Below, piece by piece: positions 38,996 through 48,374 of a DNA stretch of 64,000 bases (within the stretch, counting starts at the first letter, position 1; every line of letters begins with the position of its first letter). A model generated the notes under the pieces. It saw only the letters and a list, made by a program, of their open reading frames with translations, had not been told where the DNA came from and ran no database searches. The position numbers and the translations under genes were made by a program. Source of the DNA: Clostridium saccharoperbutylacetonicum N1-4(HMT) (GTDB lineage Bacteria > Bacillota > Clostridia > Clostridiales > Clostridiaceae); the NCBI RefSeq assembly GCF_000340885.1, contig NC_020291.1:5207001-5271000 (forward strand), given 5' to 3'.

Positions 38996-39505
38996 TTAAT
39001 TATATTTTACAGATAATCCATGATATTTATTTTGTATCAACTTTATAACTGGTACTCCAACTATTGTTACAATTACAAATTCACCAACTGCAACTTCTCC
39101 AATCGATAGTAAAAGGGGAAACTCATAAACATAGTAAAGCATCCAACCAACTATTAAACCATTAAACACTGTTGGCCAAAGTGATGCCACTAATAATGAT
39201 ACTTTTGTATTCTTAACAAACTTTCCTGTAAGCGAAATAGCATAAACACTAATAAATGTTGCTAAAGTACCAAATACTATATCCATTACGCCATTTGGTC
39301 CTAGCATATTTGCAATAAAGCATCCAATTGTAAGCCCTCCGATGTAGAATGGGTCAAATATTGCTAATAATACCATTATCTCTGATACTCTAAATTGTAT
39401 AGGTCCATAACTAATTGGAGCCAATGCAACTGTTATTGCTGCATAAAGTGCAGCTATTATAGCTGTTTTTACTACTCTCTGTACTGTTTTATTATTATTA
39501 TTCAC
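38996..39505 (-). CDS. QueT-like ECF transporter substrate-binding (S) component
   Basis: Integral membrane S-component of an energy-coupling-factor transporter, 169 aa with about five or six helices. Family features are ALYAAITVALAPISYGPIQFRVSE near the N-terminus, YIGGLTIGCFIANMLGPNG and GEVAVGEFVIV. This matches the QueT family, which imports queuosine precursors such as preQ1. I choose the GTG at 39505 (VNNNNKTVQRV), with GGAGG 7 bases upstream; the longer frame from 39577 would begin inside the leader right next to a terminator. The leader carries a candidate riboswitch plus a perfect terminator, which fits preQ1 control. The shared ECF motor is encoded elsewhere. Confidence 0.85.
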   Translation of the reverse strand: MNNNNKTVQRVVKTAIIAALYAAITVALAPISYGPIQFRVSEIMVLLAIFDPFYIGGLTIGCFIANMLGPNGVMDIVFGTLATFISVYAISLTGKFVKNTKVSLLVASLWPTVFNGLIVGWMLYYVYEFPLLLSIGEVAVGEFVIVTIVGVPVIKLIQNKYHGLSVKYN

Positions 39506-39577
39506 AAAAATTCCTCCATGTATATAGATAATATTCTCGAAATTAACATTGCAAATATAATTATCAAAAATCTCCAA

Positions 39578-39607
39578 ACAAAAAAATCGTAGGAATCATC
39601 CTACGAT
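39578..39607 (-). terminator. Leader terminator upstream of QueT-like gene
   Basis: A 9-bp perfect stem ATCGTAGGA/TCCTACGAT with loop TGAT, followed by seven T on the minus strand. It sits 70 bp before the start codon, inside the leader. An upstream CTACG in the putative aptamer can compete for the 5' arm, the layout of a termination riboswitch. Confidence 0.8.
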
Positions 39608-39680
39608 AAATAAACTCGACAACAATAAAAGCTTTCATTAATAAAAAATTAATTAAACCTTTATTACTCTAAATTATTTA

Positions 39681-39722
39681 ACCGTAGTTTTGTTTTAAGT
39701 CAGGAGGCTTTCGAACTGACTA
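39681..39722 (-). ncRNA. Candidate preQ1-type riboswitch aptamer
   Basis: On the minus strand AGTCAG ... CTGACT forms a 6-bp stem around the loop TTCGAAAGCCTC. It is followed by an A-rich tail TTAAAACAAAACTACGG. A short stem, a C-rich loop and an A-rich tail ending in a pairing segment are the plan of preQ1-I aptamers, and the tail is similar to that of the Thermoanaerobacter tengcongensis switch. The exact loop/tail pseudoknot could not be confirmed. The downstream gene is a QueT-like transporter and a terminator lies between. Confidence 0.5.
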
Positions 39723-39774
39723 AATGCTAATTTTCATCCTTCTGATTATATCAAATACCTCTAAGTATTACAAG

Positions 39775-40082
39775 TATAGATATCCAAACCAAGAAACACA
39801 ACAATTACCGAAATATGATACAGTTATCTTCCGCAGGACTAGTGAAATTTTCGCTGGAAGGCTCTAAATATGGGCTTGTAGTCATTTCAGCGTGTTCCAG
39901 ATGTAAAATCTGGACAAGCTGAAAATGAAATAAGCCCACATTAATACCCTTCAACAGCTCAATTTCACATGCCTGCTCCAGAAAAAATGTATCATATTTC
40001 TAGTGTAGTTTAGTAATTTTAATTTCTCAAGAGTGTATACATATTCCATTTATAAGTTTGATTATTCATTTGAATATCTATA
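39775..40082 (+). repeat. Structured intergenic repeat element, copy 2
   Basis: 308-bp element with terminal inverted repeats TATAGATATCCAAA (39775-39788) and TTTGAATATCTATA (40069-40082). The inner pair is GAAATATGATAC (left) and GTATCATATTTC (right): two bases differ from copy 1 in each arm and the pairing is kept. The central stem TATGGGCTT with AAGCCCACA has one mismatch. The internal loop region is close to copy 1 (CATTTCAGCGTGTTCCAGAT). It ends about 240 bp upstream of the nucleotidase start. Confidence 0.85.
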
Positions 40083-40325
40083 ACATATTTTCGTTTTAAC
40101 ACACTCATAAATTTACCTATATAATTCTAGTATTCTAAAATTTAACTTACATCTATAAATATATAATATTAAAATTTTAAGCCAATTATTATAATTATGT
40201 AAAATGTTCATTATTAATATGTTTTTAACTTGATTGGCATAAATTAGCGCAGTATAATAAAATAGCATAATCAAACATAATATAACAAAATTAATAATTA
40301 AAAGAAAGCAGGAGGGGTAATTTTA

Positions 40326-42380
40326 ATGTTTAAACGTTTTAAAAACAAGAAATTATTATCATCAATAGTTGCGTCAATGATGTTATTTACTTTATTTTCA
40401 CCAATAACAGTAAAAACTGTCAAGGCAGAAACTAGCACTAAAGTAGTTGATTTAACCGAATCTAAAGCTACTAGTGGAAATAGCAACACTCTTTCATCAC
40501 AAAATGGAAGCGTTACCTTGCAAATTTTAACAACTACAGATTCTCATGGTAGATTTTTACCATACGATTATGCAATAAATAATGCTGACACTTCAGGAAG
40601 TCTTGCACAAATATCAACCCTTGTTAATCAATTAAGAACTAAAAACCCAAACACAATTCTTGTTGATGCAGGAGATATTATTCAAGACAATTCAGAATCA
40701 TTATTTATAAATGATTCAACTAACCCAATGATATTAGCAATGAATAAAATAGGTTATGATACTCTTACTTTAGGAAATCATGAATTCAATTATGGAATAC
40801 CAGCTTTAAAAAATGTAATGAAACAATTTAAAGGTAAGGTACTAGGTGGAAATGTATATGATACTGACGGTAAAACAAAACTTGCAGCACCATATGCAAT
40901 AGTTGAAAGAGCTGGAGTTAAAGTTGGAATAATAGGTATGGTTACACCTAATATTACAAAATGGGATTCTGCTAACTTAAAAGGATATACAGTTACAAAT
41001 CCAGTTGATGAAACTAAGGCTGCAATTGCAGAACTTAAAAAGCAAAATGTAAATACAATAATAGCTGTTCAACACATGGGAGAAACTGAAGAATACGGAG
41101 CTGAAGGATCAGGCGCTATAGACGTACTAGATCAATGTCCAGAAATAACAGCTTTTGTAGCTGCTCATTTCCATGTGAAAATAGCTAACGACTATTATTA
41201 TGATCATAAAATATATTCATTAAATGCTGCTCAAAATAAAGTAACAGCAATAGCTAAAGATGGAACTACTACTGATGCTACAATAGATGATTACAATAAA
41301 GCAAAAGCTAATGGTACAGTAATCGTTGAAGCTAACAAATGGGCTAAAACTCTAGGACAAATTAATCTTACATTAACTAAAAATTCTAAGGGTGAATATA
41401 CAGTTGCAAATAAAGCAACAGATATTACTACAGCACTTTTTGATATAGCTCCTAAAAATGTAGCTCCTGTACAAGCTGATACAGATCTTGTAAATTCATT
41501 AGCAAGCTATAATCAAAGAGCAATTAATGATGCCAATACTCCAATAGGTGCATTAAAGGGTGGAAATTTAGCTCCTGCTAATGAAATCAAAGGAGTAGAT
41601 CAAGCAAAACTTCAACCTACACCAATGGTTAGTTTAATTAATGCAGTTCAAATGTATTATGGTGAAAAAATAGCAAATCATAAAATAGATGTATCATCTG
41701 CAGCTGTATTTAAAAATGGGCAAAATATATTAGAAGGACAAATTAAAAAATGTGATACTGCTAATATATATCAATTTGATAATACATTATATGTTCTTAA
41801 AATGACAGGAAGTCAACTTAAGAAATATATGGAATGGTCTGCTTCTTATTACAACACATATAAACCTGGAGACTTAACTATTTCATTTAATCCCTCTATA
41901 CCTGGTTATAACTATGATATGTTTGCAGGAATAAAATATAATATAGATATATCAAAACCTGTTGGAAATAGAATAGTTAATTTAACTAAGAGTGATAACA
42001 GTAAAATAAATGATTCAGATGTACTTTATGTAACAGTTAATAACTACAGAGCTTCAACTCAATTATTAACTGCTGGGGTTATCTTCAAAGCAGGTGAAAC
42101 ACTTCCAACACTTGTAGGTAAATCAGAACAAACAGCAGGATTAGGCGATGGAAGAATCAGAGATTTAATTGGACAATATATAAAAGATGTTAAAGGCGGA
42201 ACTATAACTCCTGTTGTTGATAATAACTGGAGCATTGTAGGTAACAACTGGGATGCTACTCAAAGAAAAACAGCAGTTCAATTGATTAATGATGGAAAAA
42301 TAAGTCTTGCTGGAGTTTCAGGTGAACAAACTTCTGCTAATTCAAAAGCAGTAACTTCAGATGATATAAAAAATAAGTAA
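40326..42380 (+). CDS. Secreted 5'-nucleotidase / 2',3'-cyclic phosphodiesterase
   Basis: Exported metallophosphatase of 684 aa. Signal peptide MFKRFKNKKLLSSIVASMML to about VKAE (residue 37). The calcineurin-type metal domain (about 60-360) has TTDSHGR, VDAGDIIQDN, LGNHEFNYG, VQHMGE and AAHFHVK. The 5'-nucleotidase C-terminal domain (about 390-620) includes ALKGGNLAP and NAVQMYYGE. The start is the ATG after AGCAGGAGGGG. No wall anchor is seen, so it is probably released or loosely bound. It would supply phosphate and nucleosides from external nucleotides (CpdB/YfkN type). Repeat elements lie on both sides. Confidence 0.9.
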   Translation: MFKRFKNKKLLSSIVASMMLFTLFSPITVKTVKAETSTKVVDLTESKATSGNSNTLSSQNGSVTLQILTTTDSHGRFLPYDYAINNADTSGSLAQISTLVNQLRTKNPNTILVDAGDIIQDNSESLFINDSTNPMILAMNKIGYDTLTLGNHEFNYGIPALKNVMKQFKGKVLGGNVYDTDGKTKLAAPYAIVERAGVKVGIIGMVTPNITKWDSANLKGYTVTNPVDETKAAIAELKKQNVNTIIAVQHMGETEEYGAEGSGAIDVLDQCPEITAFVAAHFHVKIANDYYYDHKIYSLNAAQNKVTAIAKDGTTTDATIDDYNKAKANGTVIVEANKWAKTLGQINLTLTKNSKGEYTVANKATDITTALFDIAPKNVAPVQADTDLVNSLASYNQRAINDANTPIGALKGGNLAPANEIKGVDQAKLQPTPMVSLINAVQMYYGEKIANHKIDVSSAAVFKNGQNILEGQIKKCDTANIYQFDNTLYVLKMTGSQLKKYMEWSASYYNTYKPGDLTISFNPSIPGYNYDMFAGIKYNIDISKPVGNRIVNLTKSDNSKINDSDVLYVTVNNYRASTQLLTAGVIFKAGETLPTLVGKSEQTAGLGDGRIRDLIGQYIKDVKGGTITPVVDNNWSIVGNNWDATQRKTAVQLINDGKISLAGVSGEQTSANSKAVTSDDIKNK

Positions 42381-42416
42381 TAACTAAATTATAAATACAA
42401 ATAATTTAAACAAAAT

Positions 42417-42458
42417 GTAAAGTCATAGGGACTAATGAATTTATCTCTATGACTTTAC
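42417..42458 (+). terminator. Terminator of secreted nucleotidase
   Basis: A 12-bp perfect stem GTAAAGTCATAG/CTATGACTTTAC with an 18-base loop, 37 bp after the nucleotidase stop. It touches the left end of repeat copy 3. Confidence 0.8.
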
Positions 42459-42459
42459 T

Positions 42460-42774
42460 TATAGATATCCAAAGCAAGAATTAGACATATGCGGAACTTA
42501 CCGAAATTAAACACATATTTATTACAGCGGACTAATGAAATTTTCGCTGGATGGGTTCTAAGTGGAAGGTTGCACCCATTTCTGCATGTTCCTAAAGTAA
42601 ATTTATGACAAGCAGAAAGTGGAACAACCTTCCACTAACAACCATCACAGCTTAATTTCATATGCCGCTTGCACAAATATGTATCTAATTTCTAGTTTAG
42701 TATTATAATTATAATTTCTCAATTATTCATGCTTATTACATTTATAAGTAAAACTCTTAAATTGGATATCTATA
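42460..42774 (+). repeat. Structured intergenic repeat element, copy 3
   Basis: 315-bp element with the clearest ends: TATAGATATCCAA (42460) and TTGGATATCTATA (42762-42774), perfect inverted repeats next to TA. The central stem is AGTGGAAGGTTG (42561-42572) with CAACCTTCCACT (42625-42636), perfect 12 bp but different in sequence from copies 1 and 2. The inner inverted repeat AATATGTATCTAATTTC pairs with a left arm carrying two mismatches. A side hairpin CAGCG...CGCTG replaces the CTTCC...GGAAG hairpin of copy 1. Copy 4 is its closest relative. Confidence 0.85.
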
Positions 42775-42919
42775 TATATTGCAATGATTAATCAATGTCG
42801 ATTTCCTTTGAAAATCTGTATTTTTTTAAAAGTTCTTTTTTGAAATATGTATATTTAACTACTGATCTAACAAAATGGAAATACCTATATTACGCAGAAT
42901 TATAAACATAGGAGTAATT

Positions 42920-44095
42920 ATGAAAAATTTTAATAGAAATACTTATATATGCATAGCTATACTGGCAATAATTATATTAGGCTTATTCACTTTTTCTAAT
43001 ATAGAAAGCAACAAGCAAAAACTTAATAATAGCAGTTATTCTTTTGCAAAAGCCAAAGTTGATAAGATTACTTTTGATAATCTTTATGAATTAGAGGATA
43101 AAAGTAAAGAAGTATTAGAAGCTAAACAAGAATTTGAAATTACAATACTTGATGGTGAACACCAAGGTGAAAAATATAAAATTCGAAATACCATCGAATC
43201 TTTAGATATACATAAAATTGTAGTTAGTGAAAATGATGAAATAATAATAAATTACACTCTTTCAAATGACGATGGAAAAATAAACTCAATACATTTATAT
43301 GAAATTTCTAGAGAAAATTATTTATATCTACTAATAGGAATATTTATGTTTTCTGTTGTTTTAATTTGTGGAAAAAAAGGGATCAAATCAATATTAACTT
43401 TAATTTTCACAAGCTTTATGATAATAAAAGTATTAATTCCAATCTTAATTAGTGGTTTTAATCCGGTAATTGCAACAATTGTAGTATGTATTGTGACTGT
43501 AGCTTCATCTCTATTTTTTATAACAGGAATTAATAAAAAGACAATAATTTCAATCCTAGGTACAGTTGGTGGAATTTTAATTTCAAGTATTACAGCTATA
43601 ATAATAGGAAACCTATGTAAAATAACAGGTCTTGCTGAAACTGAATCACAACTTATTGCCTATAATAATTCAAGTTTAGGACTTGATTTTAAGTCAATAT
43701 TGTTTGCTGCAATAATAATTGGTTCTTTAGGTGCTATTATGGATGTCAGTGTTTCAATTACGTCTGCTATGGATGAAGTATTACAAATAAAAAATAATAT
43801 AAGCAAAAAAGATTTTATACAAAGTGGTATGAATATTGGAAAAGATATTATAGGAGCCATGTCTAACACTTTAATTTTAGCTTATGCTGGAGGAGCTTTT
43901 AGTTTAATATTCCTACTCGCTGCTCAAAAAATGACTTATACAACTATCATTAATATGGAAATGATATCTACAGAAATAATAACAGCCTTTGCTGGTAGTC
44001 TCGGACTTGTTTGGACTGTTCCTATTACAGTCTTCGCAATGGCTGCGTTAGTTTTTAAAAGCAATTCTAAAAATAAATCCAAAATCTCAAAATAA
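42920..44095 (+). CDS. YibE/F-family membrane protein
   Basis: Polytopic membrane protein of 391 aa. The true start is taken as ATG 42920 with AGGAG 6 bases upstream (MKNFNRN); the longer frame would add 15 residues with no ribosome site. TM1 is about 7-25, then an extracytoplasmic domain of about 120 residues, then a block of seven or so helices beginning LIGIFMFSVVLICGKKG. The conserved YibE/F motifs are SIISSITAIIIGN-like and GAIMDVSVSITSAMDEV, with GAMSNTLILAYAGGAF near the end. The function of the family is unknown; it is often predicted to be a transporter or gas-vesicle-unrelated membrane enzyme. A lone gene flanked by a repeat and a terminator. Confidence 0.85.
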   Translation: MKNFNRNTYICIAILAIIILGLFTFSNIESNKQKLNNSSYSFAKAKVDKITFDNLYELEDKSKEVLEAKQEFEITILDGEHQGEKYKIRNTIESLDIHKIVVSENDEIIINYTLSNDDGKINSIHLYEISRENYLYLLIGIFMFSVVLICGKKGIKSILTLIFTSFMIIKVLIPILISGFNPVIATIVVCIVTVASSLFFITGINKKTIISILGTVGGILISSITAIIIGNLCKITGLAETESQLIAYNNSSLGLDFKSILFAAIIIGSLGAIMDVSVSITSAMDEVLQIKNNISKKDFIQSGMNIGKDIIGAMSNTLILAYAGGAFSLIFLLAAQKMTYTTIINMEMISTEIITAFAGSLGLVWTVPITVFAMAALVFKSNSKNKSKISK

Positions 44096-44100
44096 TATAA

Positions 44101-44153
44101 AAAGAAAAAGAACTCCATCCGTTAAATAGACAGATGAGAGTTCCTTTTTCTTT
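44101..44153. terminator. Bidirectional terminator
   Basis: Stem AAAGAAAAAG-AACTC with GAGTT-CCTTTTTCTTT and an extra CATC/GATG pairing, between the convergent YibE/F and esterase genes. Runs of A and T at both ends suit both directions. Confidence 0.8.
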
Positions 44154-44166
44154 ATGCCATCAAATA

Positions 44167-45495
44167 TTAACTTAATTTTTGGTCAGCCAACCATTCCATA
44201 ATTGTTATAGTCTTATTACCTATGTTTGTTTTACATTGATTATTATAAACATAAATCCAAGACCAATGTCCTGCATATTCATATGGTGTTCCATCTTCCT
44301 TATTATATAATCCTGTAGTATCTACTACAGCATCAAATAGTGAAAGATGAGCATTCTTTGCACCAGCTGCAATTAAACGATTATAAGTTGGAACTACATA
44401 ATCTTTTACTGGTACTGTTGTATCAGTTTTAGCTGCTGTGAACCATATTGGAAGGTTCTTTAATTTATTAATATCTTTATCTGAAATTAATGTATCCTTT
44501 AAAGCTTCACATGTTGGGAATGCTGCTGCAAAGTAATCTGTATAATCTCTTGCCATAAGCATTGTCATATACCCACCATTAGAATCTCCGCCAATATAAA
44601 TTCTTTTCTTGTCTATATTATTATTCTTTGACACATAATCTTCAATTAGAGCCATAAGAGCTTTTTCATATTTTGAAGTTCCATCTCCAAAGCCCTTGAA
44701 GCCATCCATCCAAAATGTAGGTGCTTGAGGGGCTAATACATATGCTCCTCCAAAATATGATTGCATTTCCCTTGATGCAAAATTATCTGCCTTATTACCT
44801 GTTATAGGAAGGAGCCCATCTAATCCACCTTCACCCATTCCATGTAACCATATCACTAATGGTTTCTTGCCTCCATCTTGATCTGGTGCATAACTTGCAT
44901 ATTTCATTGTGACATTATCATAAGTTCCACTTTCTACTTTGAAATTATCAACAATTTTTTTAGTATCCCCTGCAAAACTGTTAATAACTAGCCCTGATAC
45001 ATTTCCTGCACTAGAAGTGATATCTTTCTGTTGAGTAATTGTATATTTACAATTAACCCATCCATTAAGATTAGTTTTTATATTGTAATTAATAGGAGAA
45101 CCCAAAGCTATTGTTGGACCAACTTCCATTTCAATAGTTACATAATTCCCACTAGCTACATAGTTACCTTCCTTATCAGAAACATAAACTCTAGTAATTT
45201 TACGGTCTCCTTCAGCACCTCCTAATAACTCAGTTCCTGCTCTATTTTCGGTTCTAACAACGTGAGCCTTAAAAGTATCTTTGTTTACAGATCCTTGATT
45301 TACTGTTTTACCTAAATTAACAATTAATCTTGGAACTGCTACACCCCAATCATATACTTCTGTAACAGTACTATATGATGGTGAAGTCGAACTTGTATCT
45401 GCTGCTAATGCTGTAATACTAGAAGAAAGTACCATTGAAGTTGCTAAAATAATTGCCATAATACCCTTCCTACCTCTTTTTATTCTTTTAATCAT
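44167..45495 (-). CDS. Secreted alpha/beta-hydrolase esterase
   Basis: Exported esterase of the PHB-depolymerase/feruloyl-esterase-like type, 442 aa. Signal peptide MIKRIKRGRKGIMAIILATSMV ending near ALAA. An N-terminal Ig-like domain (about 40-165) has VPRLIVNLGKTV and KITRVYVSDKEG. The catalytic domain (about 175-440) has the oxyanion HGMGEGGLDG, the nucleophile elbow YIGGDSNGGYM (Ser in G-x-S-x-G) and a late His in YAGHWSWIYVY. A two-domain layout with Ig-like N-terminus is seen in bacterial carbohydrate esterases. Possible role: removal of acetyl or feruloyl groups from plant polysaccharide outside the cell. Single gene, no regulator beside it. Substrate not determined. Confidence 0.85.
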   Translation of the reverse strand: MIKRIKRGRKGIMAIILATSMVLSSSITALAADTSSTSPSYSTVTEVYDWGVAVPRLIVNLGKTVNQGSVNKDTFKAHVVRTENRAGTELLGGAEGDRKITRVYVSDKEGNYVASGNYVTIEMEVGPTIALGSPINYNIKTNLNGWVNCKYTITQQKDITSSAGNVSGLVINSFAGDTKKIVDNFKVESGTYDNVTMKYASYAPDQDGGKKPLVIWLHGMGEGGLDGLLPITGNKADNFASREMQSYFGGAYVLAPQAPTFWMDGFKGFGDGTSKYEKALMALIEDYVSKNNNIDKKRIYIGGDSNGGYMTMLMARDYTDYFAAAFPTCEALKDTLISDKDINKLKNLPIWFTAAKTDTTVPVKDYVVPTYNRLIAAGAKNAHLSLFDAVVDTTGLYNKEDGTPYEYAGHWSWIYVYNNQCKTNIGNKTITIMEWLADQKLS

Positions 45496-45663
45496 TGTTT
45501 ATCCCCCTTATTTAAATTTAAAATATATTTTTTTAAATCCTTTACATATAAATTATATTGCTAAAGTTATTGTAAAGCATTCCATTTTTAGATACTAAAT
45601 ATACTTTTTATTGTATTAAAGTTACTTTTATCGAACTAGGATTATAATTTTAACTTATAAAAG

Positions 45664-48153
45664 TCAAAAAAGGGGATATTCTAATTCTATTAACATAACC
45701 TCTTGAGGTGCCATTTTTTCATTAATAAACAAATTATTATCTGAATATATCACTTCTCTTTTATATGCAAAAATTGACTTTTCCTTTAAATATCTTATTT
45801 CCTCAGTATATAATTTCTCTGTGGCGCCCATTTTTACCCATTCATCATAAACTGATCCATTTTCACTGTTTAATTTATAAGTCTTTTTAATAAATTCACC
45901 TTTTAAATCACTGAGTATAAAGACAATATCTTTTATTGTATTATTAAATACGGCTTCCCTTTCAGTTAATGTTACTTCTTTTGGAATACACTTTGTCCTA
46001 TCACTTTTAAAGTGACAATAATTGCTAACTAATATCTGAATAGACTCATCTGCTTTTTGCGTTATTATATAATTTTCACCTTTTTCAATTATTCTCTCTC
46101 CCAGTTTATTTAAAAAACTATACGCATGATATATGGGCTTTCTTAGTCCATTTATTGTAACAAATCCTACTCCTCCATGAAAAGTAGTCTTGTTTGTATT
46201 TTTTACCTCTTCAAATATATCCGTAAAAGTCCAATAACCAAGCCCCTCCACCTTGTTAAAATTTTCAATTATATTTTTAACTAAAAAAGCACTTTTATAG
46301 CAAGTATCATGAAGAAGATCTCTTGGATCAGGAATATTATTCCATTCAGTAAGAAATAGTGGTTTATTTAATGCCCCAGACTTATTTAATTTTTCCAAAA
46401 TCATATCAATATTATTTGATATATAATTTTGATTAGAGTATATACTGTACTTTAAAGAATCTTGAAAGATAGCTTTATCTTTTGCATTATTATTTATTTT
46501 TGCCATAAGCGAACTTATACTTTCATTTTTATCTTCTGGCTCCACAGCATATGCCTTACCTGAAATAAAATCTAAAACTATATTTTCTTTTGTGCAAAAA
46601 ATATCATAAACTTCAAGTAAATTTGTATTTATCATCTCCTCTAAATGTGAATTTACTCCACCAACTTTAAGATTATTATTAATTTTTTTAACAGAGAAAT
46701 AAGTTTCTTTAAAAAATTCTAAACTCTTCTCAAGATTTGTTTCTCCATGTATGAATCCATCCCATATTTCAAAATACCAAGTATTCACTTCTTTAATTCC
46801 ATATCTTTGAAGTAAATGTAATAAGAAGTTTTCAATAAGCTCTTTCCACTTATTCATATCCTTAGGGAAACTCATATTTGCATTCCAGTTAAATACTAGC
46901 CTTTTCTCAGCAGCTAACTTTTCAGGCATAAACCCTAATTCAATAAAAGGCTTTATTTTTACCTCCATAAAAAAATCAATCAATTCATCAACATAGCTAA
47001 AATTATATTCTGGATTCCCATCAGAATCTTCACCGTATACCATCATATCATCAGAAAATATTCCATGGAATCTTATATATTCAAAAGGAATATCATTTTG
47101 AATATTTCTAAGCTGATTTCTCCATTCACCTCTTAAGCCCTCTGCCGCTCTACCAAAAGCAGCAAGTTTTCTCCAGGATTTCTTTATCGTCTCCTTAGTT
47201 CCCTTAAAATATATCTCATACGCTTCTCGTTCTTCTGGAAACGCTTTGATTCTTTTGTTATCAATATTACTATAAATTTTTACTAAATTTATTAGTTCTA
47301 CATCTTTAATATTAGATTTTTCTATTTTAATTTCCGGATTAATTAAATCGTTTTTTCTAAATACTGCTGGAGTTGTATTATAATTTTTCTTAAAAGCTTT
47401 AAAATAAGATTTAATATTGGAAAATCCATTTTCCAAAGCTACATAAGTTATAGTATTATTACAATTTCTTAAATCTGCTAAAGACTCTCTAAGTCTAATC
47501 TTTGTTATGTATTCATTTAGTGTTATTCCCACGTACTTTGGAAAATATCTAGATAAATATTGTGGATTAAGCTCCACCATATCTGCAATTTTAGTTAAAG
47601 AAATCTTTTCTTTATAATGACAATTAATAAATTCTATTATACTTTTTAATCTTTTTTCTTCTGAATTTATACTAGTTTTCCTGTCAAAATTACGATCCTT
47701 ATATTTATTTACAAGTAATAAAATCAATTCAATTATTATACCTTTTATTTTAAGTTCATGTCCCTTCTCTGCTTTGTACAAAATATCAATTATTTTATAC
47801 AAATAACTCCACAACAATCTTATCTCTTCTCTTTGATTGTGAATATATTGATTATAATTTAGAGAAAATTTCAGATTTGAAAGGCCTTCAAAATCAGTAT
47901 TAAAAAAATTTGTATCTATTTCTAAGATACATACTTCATTTTCTGGAGAACCCTCTAATGAATAAATACTACTACTATTTAAAAGAATTACGCCCCCTTC
48001 CCCAACCACATCTTTCTTTCCAATTACTTCAATAATTATATTCCCTCTTAAAGCAAATATGAGTTTCAAATTCTTACTATAATTGTATGCTGCTTTTTTA
48101 ATGCTACAATTATAAACACTTAATGGTATATTCTTTAAGTATGAAAATTTCAT
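45664..48153 (-). CDS. AraC-type regulator fused to GH39-like domain with altered acid/base site
   Basis: 829-residue fusion. A cupin-like sensor (about 1-160) leads to a double AraC HTH (about 165-270: ISLTKIADMVELNPQYLSRYFPK and YVALENGFSNIKSYFKAFKKNY). A GH39-type glycosidase domain (about 315-800) follows. In active GH39 enzymes the acid/base Glu sits in WNEP; here the equivalent segment WYFEIWDGFIHG (residues 459-470) has Asp465-Gly466-Phe467, so the Glu is lost. The nucleophile-like Glu603 in LFLTEWNNIPD is kept. The domain is therefore probably a ligand sensor rather than an enzyme, or a weak enzyme. No signal peptide. It lies alone, next to the siderophore operon, with no obvious target gene. 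Confidence 0.85.
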   Translation of the reverse strand: MKFSYLKNIPLSVYNCSIKKAAYNYSKNLKLIFALRGNIIIEVIGKKDVVGEGGVILLNSSSIYSLEGSPENEVCILEIDTNFFNTDFEGLSNLKFSLNYNQYIHNQREEIRLLWSYLYKIIDILYKAEKGHELKIKGIIIELILLLVNKYKDRNFDRKTSINSEEKRLKSIIEFINCHYKEKISLTKIADMVELNPQYLSRYFPKYVGITLNEYITKIRLRESLADLRNCNNTITYVALENGFSNIKSYFKAFKKNYNTTPAVFRKNDLINPEIKIEKSNIKDVELINLVKIYSNIDNKRIKAFPEEREAYEIYFKGTKETIKKSWRKLAAFGRAAEGLRGEWRNQLRNIQNDIPFEYIRFHGIFSDDMMVYGEDSDGNPEYNFSYVDELIDFFMEVKIKPFIELGFMPEKLAAEKRLVFNWNANMSFPKDMNKWKELIENFLLHLLQRYGIKEVNTWYFEIWDGFIHGETNLEKSLEFFKETYFSVKKINNNLKVGGVNSHLEEMINTNLLEVYDIFCTKENIVLDFISGKAYAVEPEDKNESISSLMAKINNNAKDKAIFQDSLKYSIYSNQNYISNNIDMILEKLNKSGALNKPLFLTEWNNIPDPRDLLHDTCYKSAFLVKNIIENFNKVEGLGYWTFTDIFEEVKNTNKTTFHGGVGFVTINGLRKPIYHAYSFLNKLGERIIEKGENYIITQKADESIQILVSNYCHFKSDRTKCIPKEVTLTEREAVFNNTIKDIVFILSDLKGEFIKKTYKLNSENGSVYDEWVKMGATEKLYTEEIRYLKEKSIFAYKREVIYSDNNLFINEKMAPQEVMLIELEYPLF

Positions 48154-48253
48154 TTTTTCTCTCCTAATATCATTAAAGACCTTTTAAATATGATTAGCCC
48201 CATATATGTTTTTTTCTTTATAATTATAATTTTATTGTATATTAAATAAAAGG

Positions 48254-48284
48254 CAAGTAATTTTTATTTTTTCAAAATTACTTG
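48254..48284 (-). terminator. Terminator of siderophore ABC operon
   Basis: CAAGTAATTT/AAATTACTTG 10-bp perfect stem with an 11-base loop, about 90 bp after the ATPase stop, followed by T-rich sequence on the minus strand. Confidence 0.7.
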
Positions 48285-48374
48285 TCAAATATAAGATTAA
48301 TTAACTCAATTATTTTAAGAAAATCTAAATTTTATATCTTCATATATTTCATTTTAAAAATAAATTGACCTAAA

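Larger units (their letters stand above)
39506..40325. other. 820-bp intergenic region: riboswitch leader plus repeat copy 2
   Basis: Holds the riboswitch/terminator leader of the QueT-like gene (minus strand, 39578-39722), repeat copy 2 (39775-40082), and the promoter of the nucleotidase. No gene seen in about 240 bp between the repeat and the nucleotidase. Confidence 0.6.
42381..42919. other. 539-bp intergenic region: terminator and repeat copy 3
   Basis: A terminator (42417-42458) directly abuts repeat copy 3 (42460-42774). The last 145 bp hold the promoter of the YibE/F gene, and no gene was seen. Confidence 0.6.
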
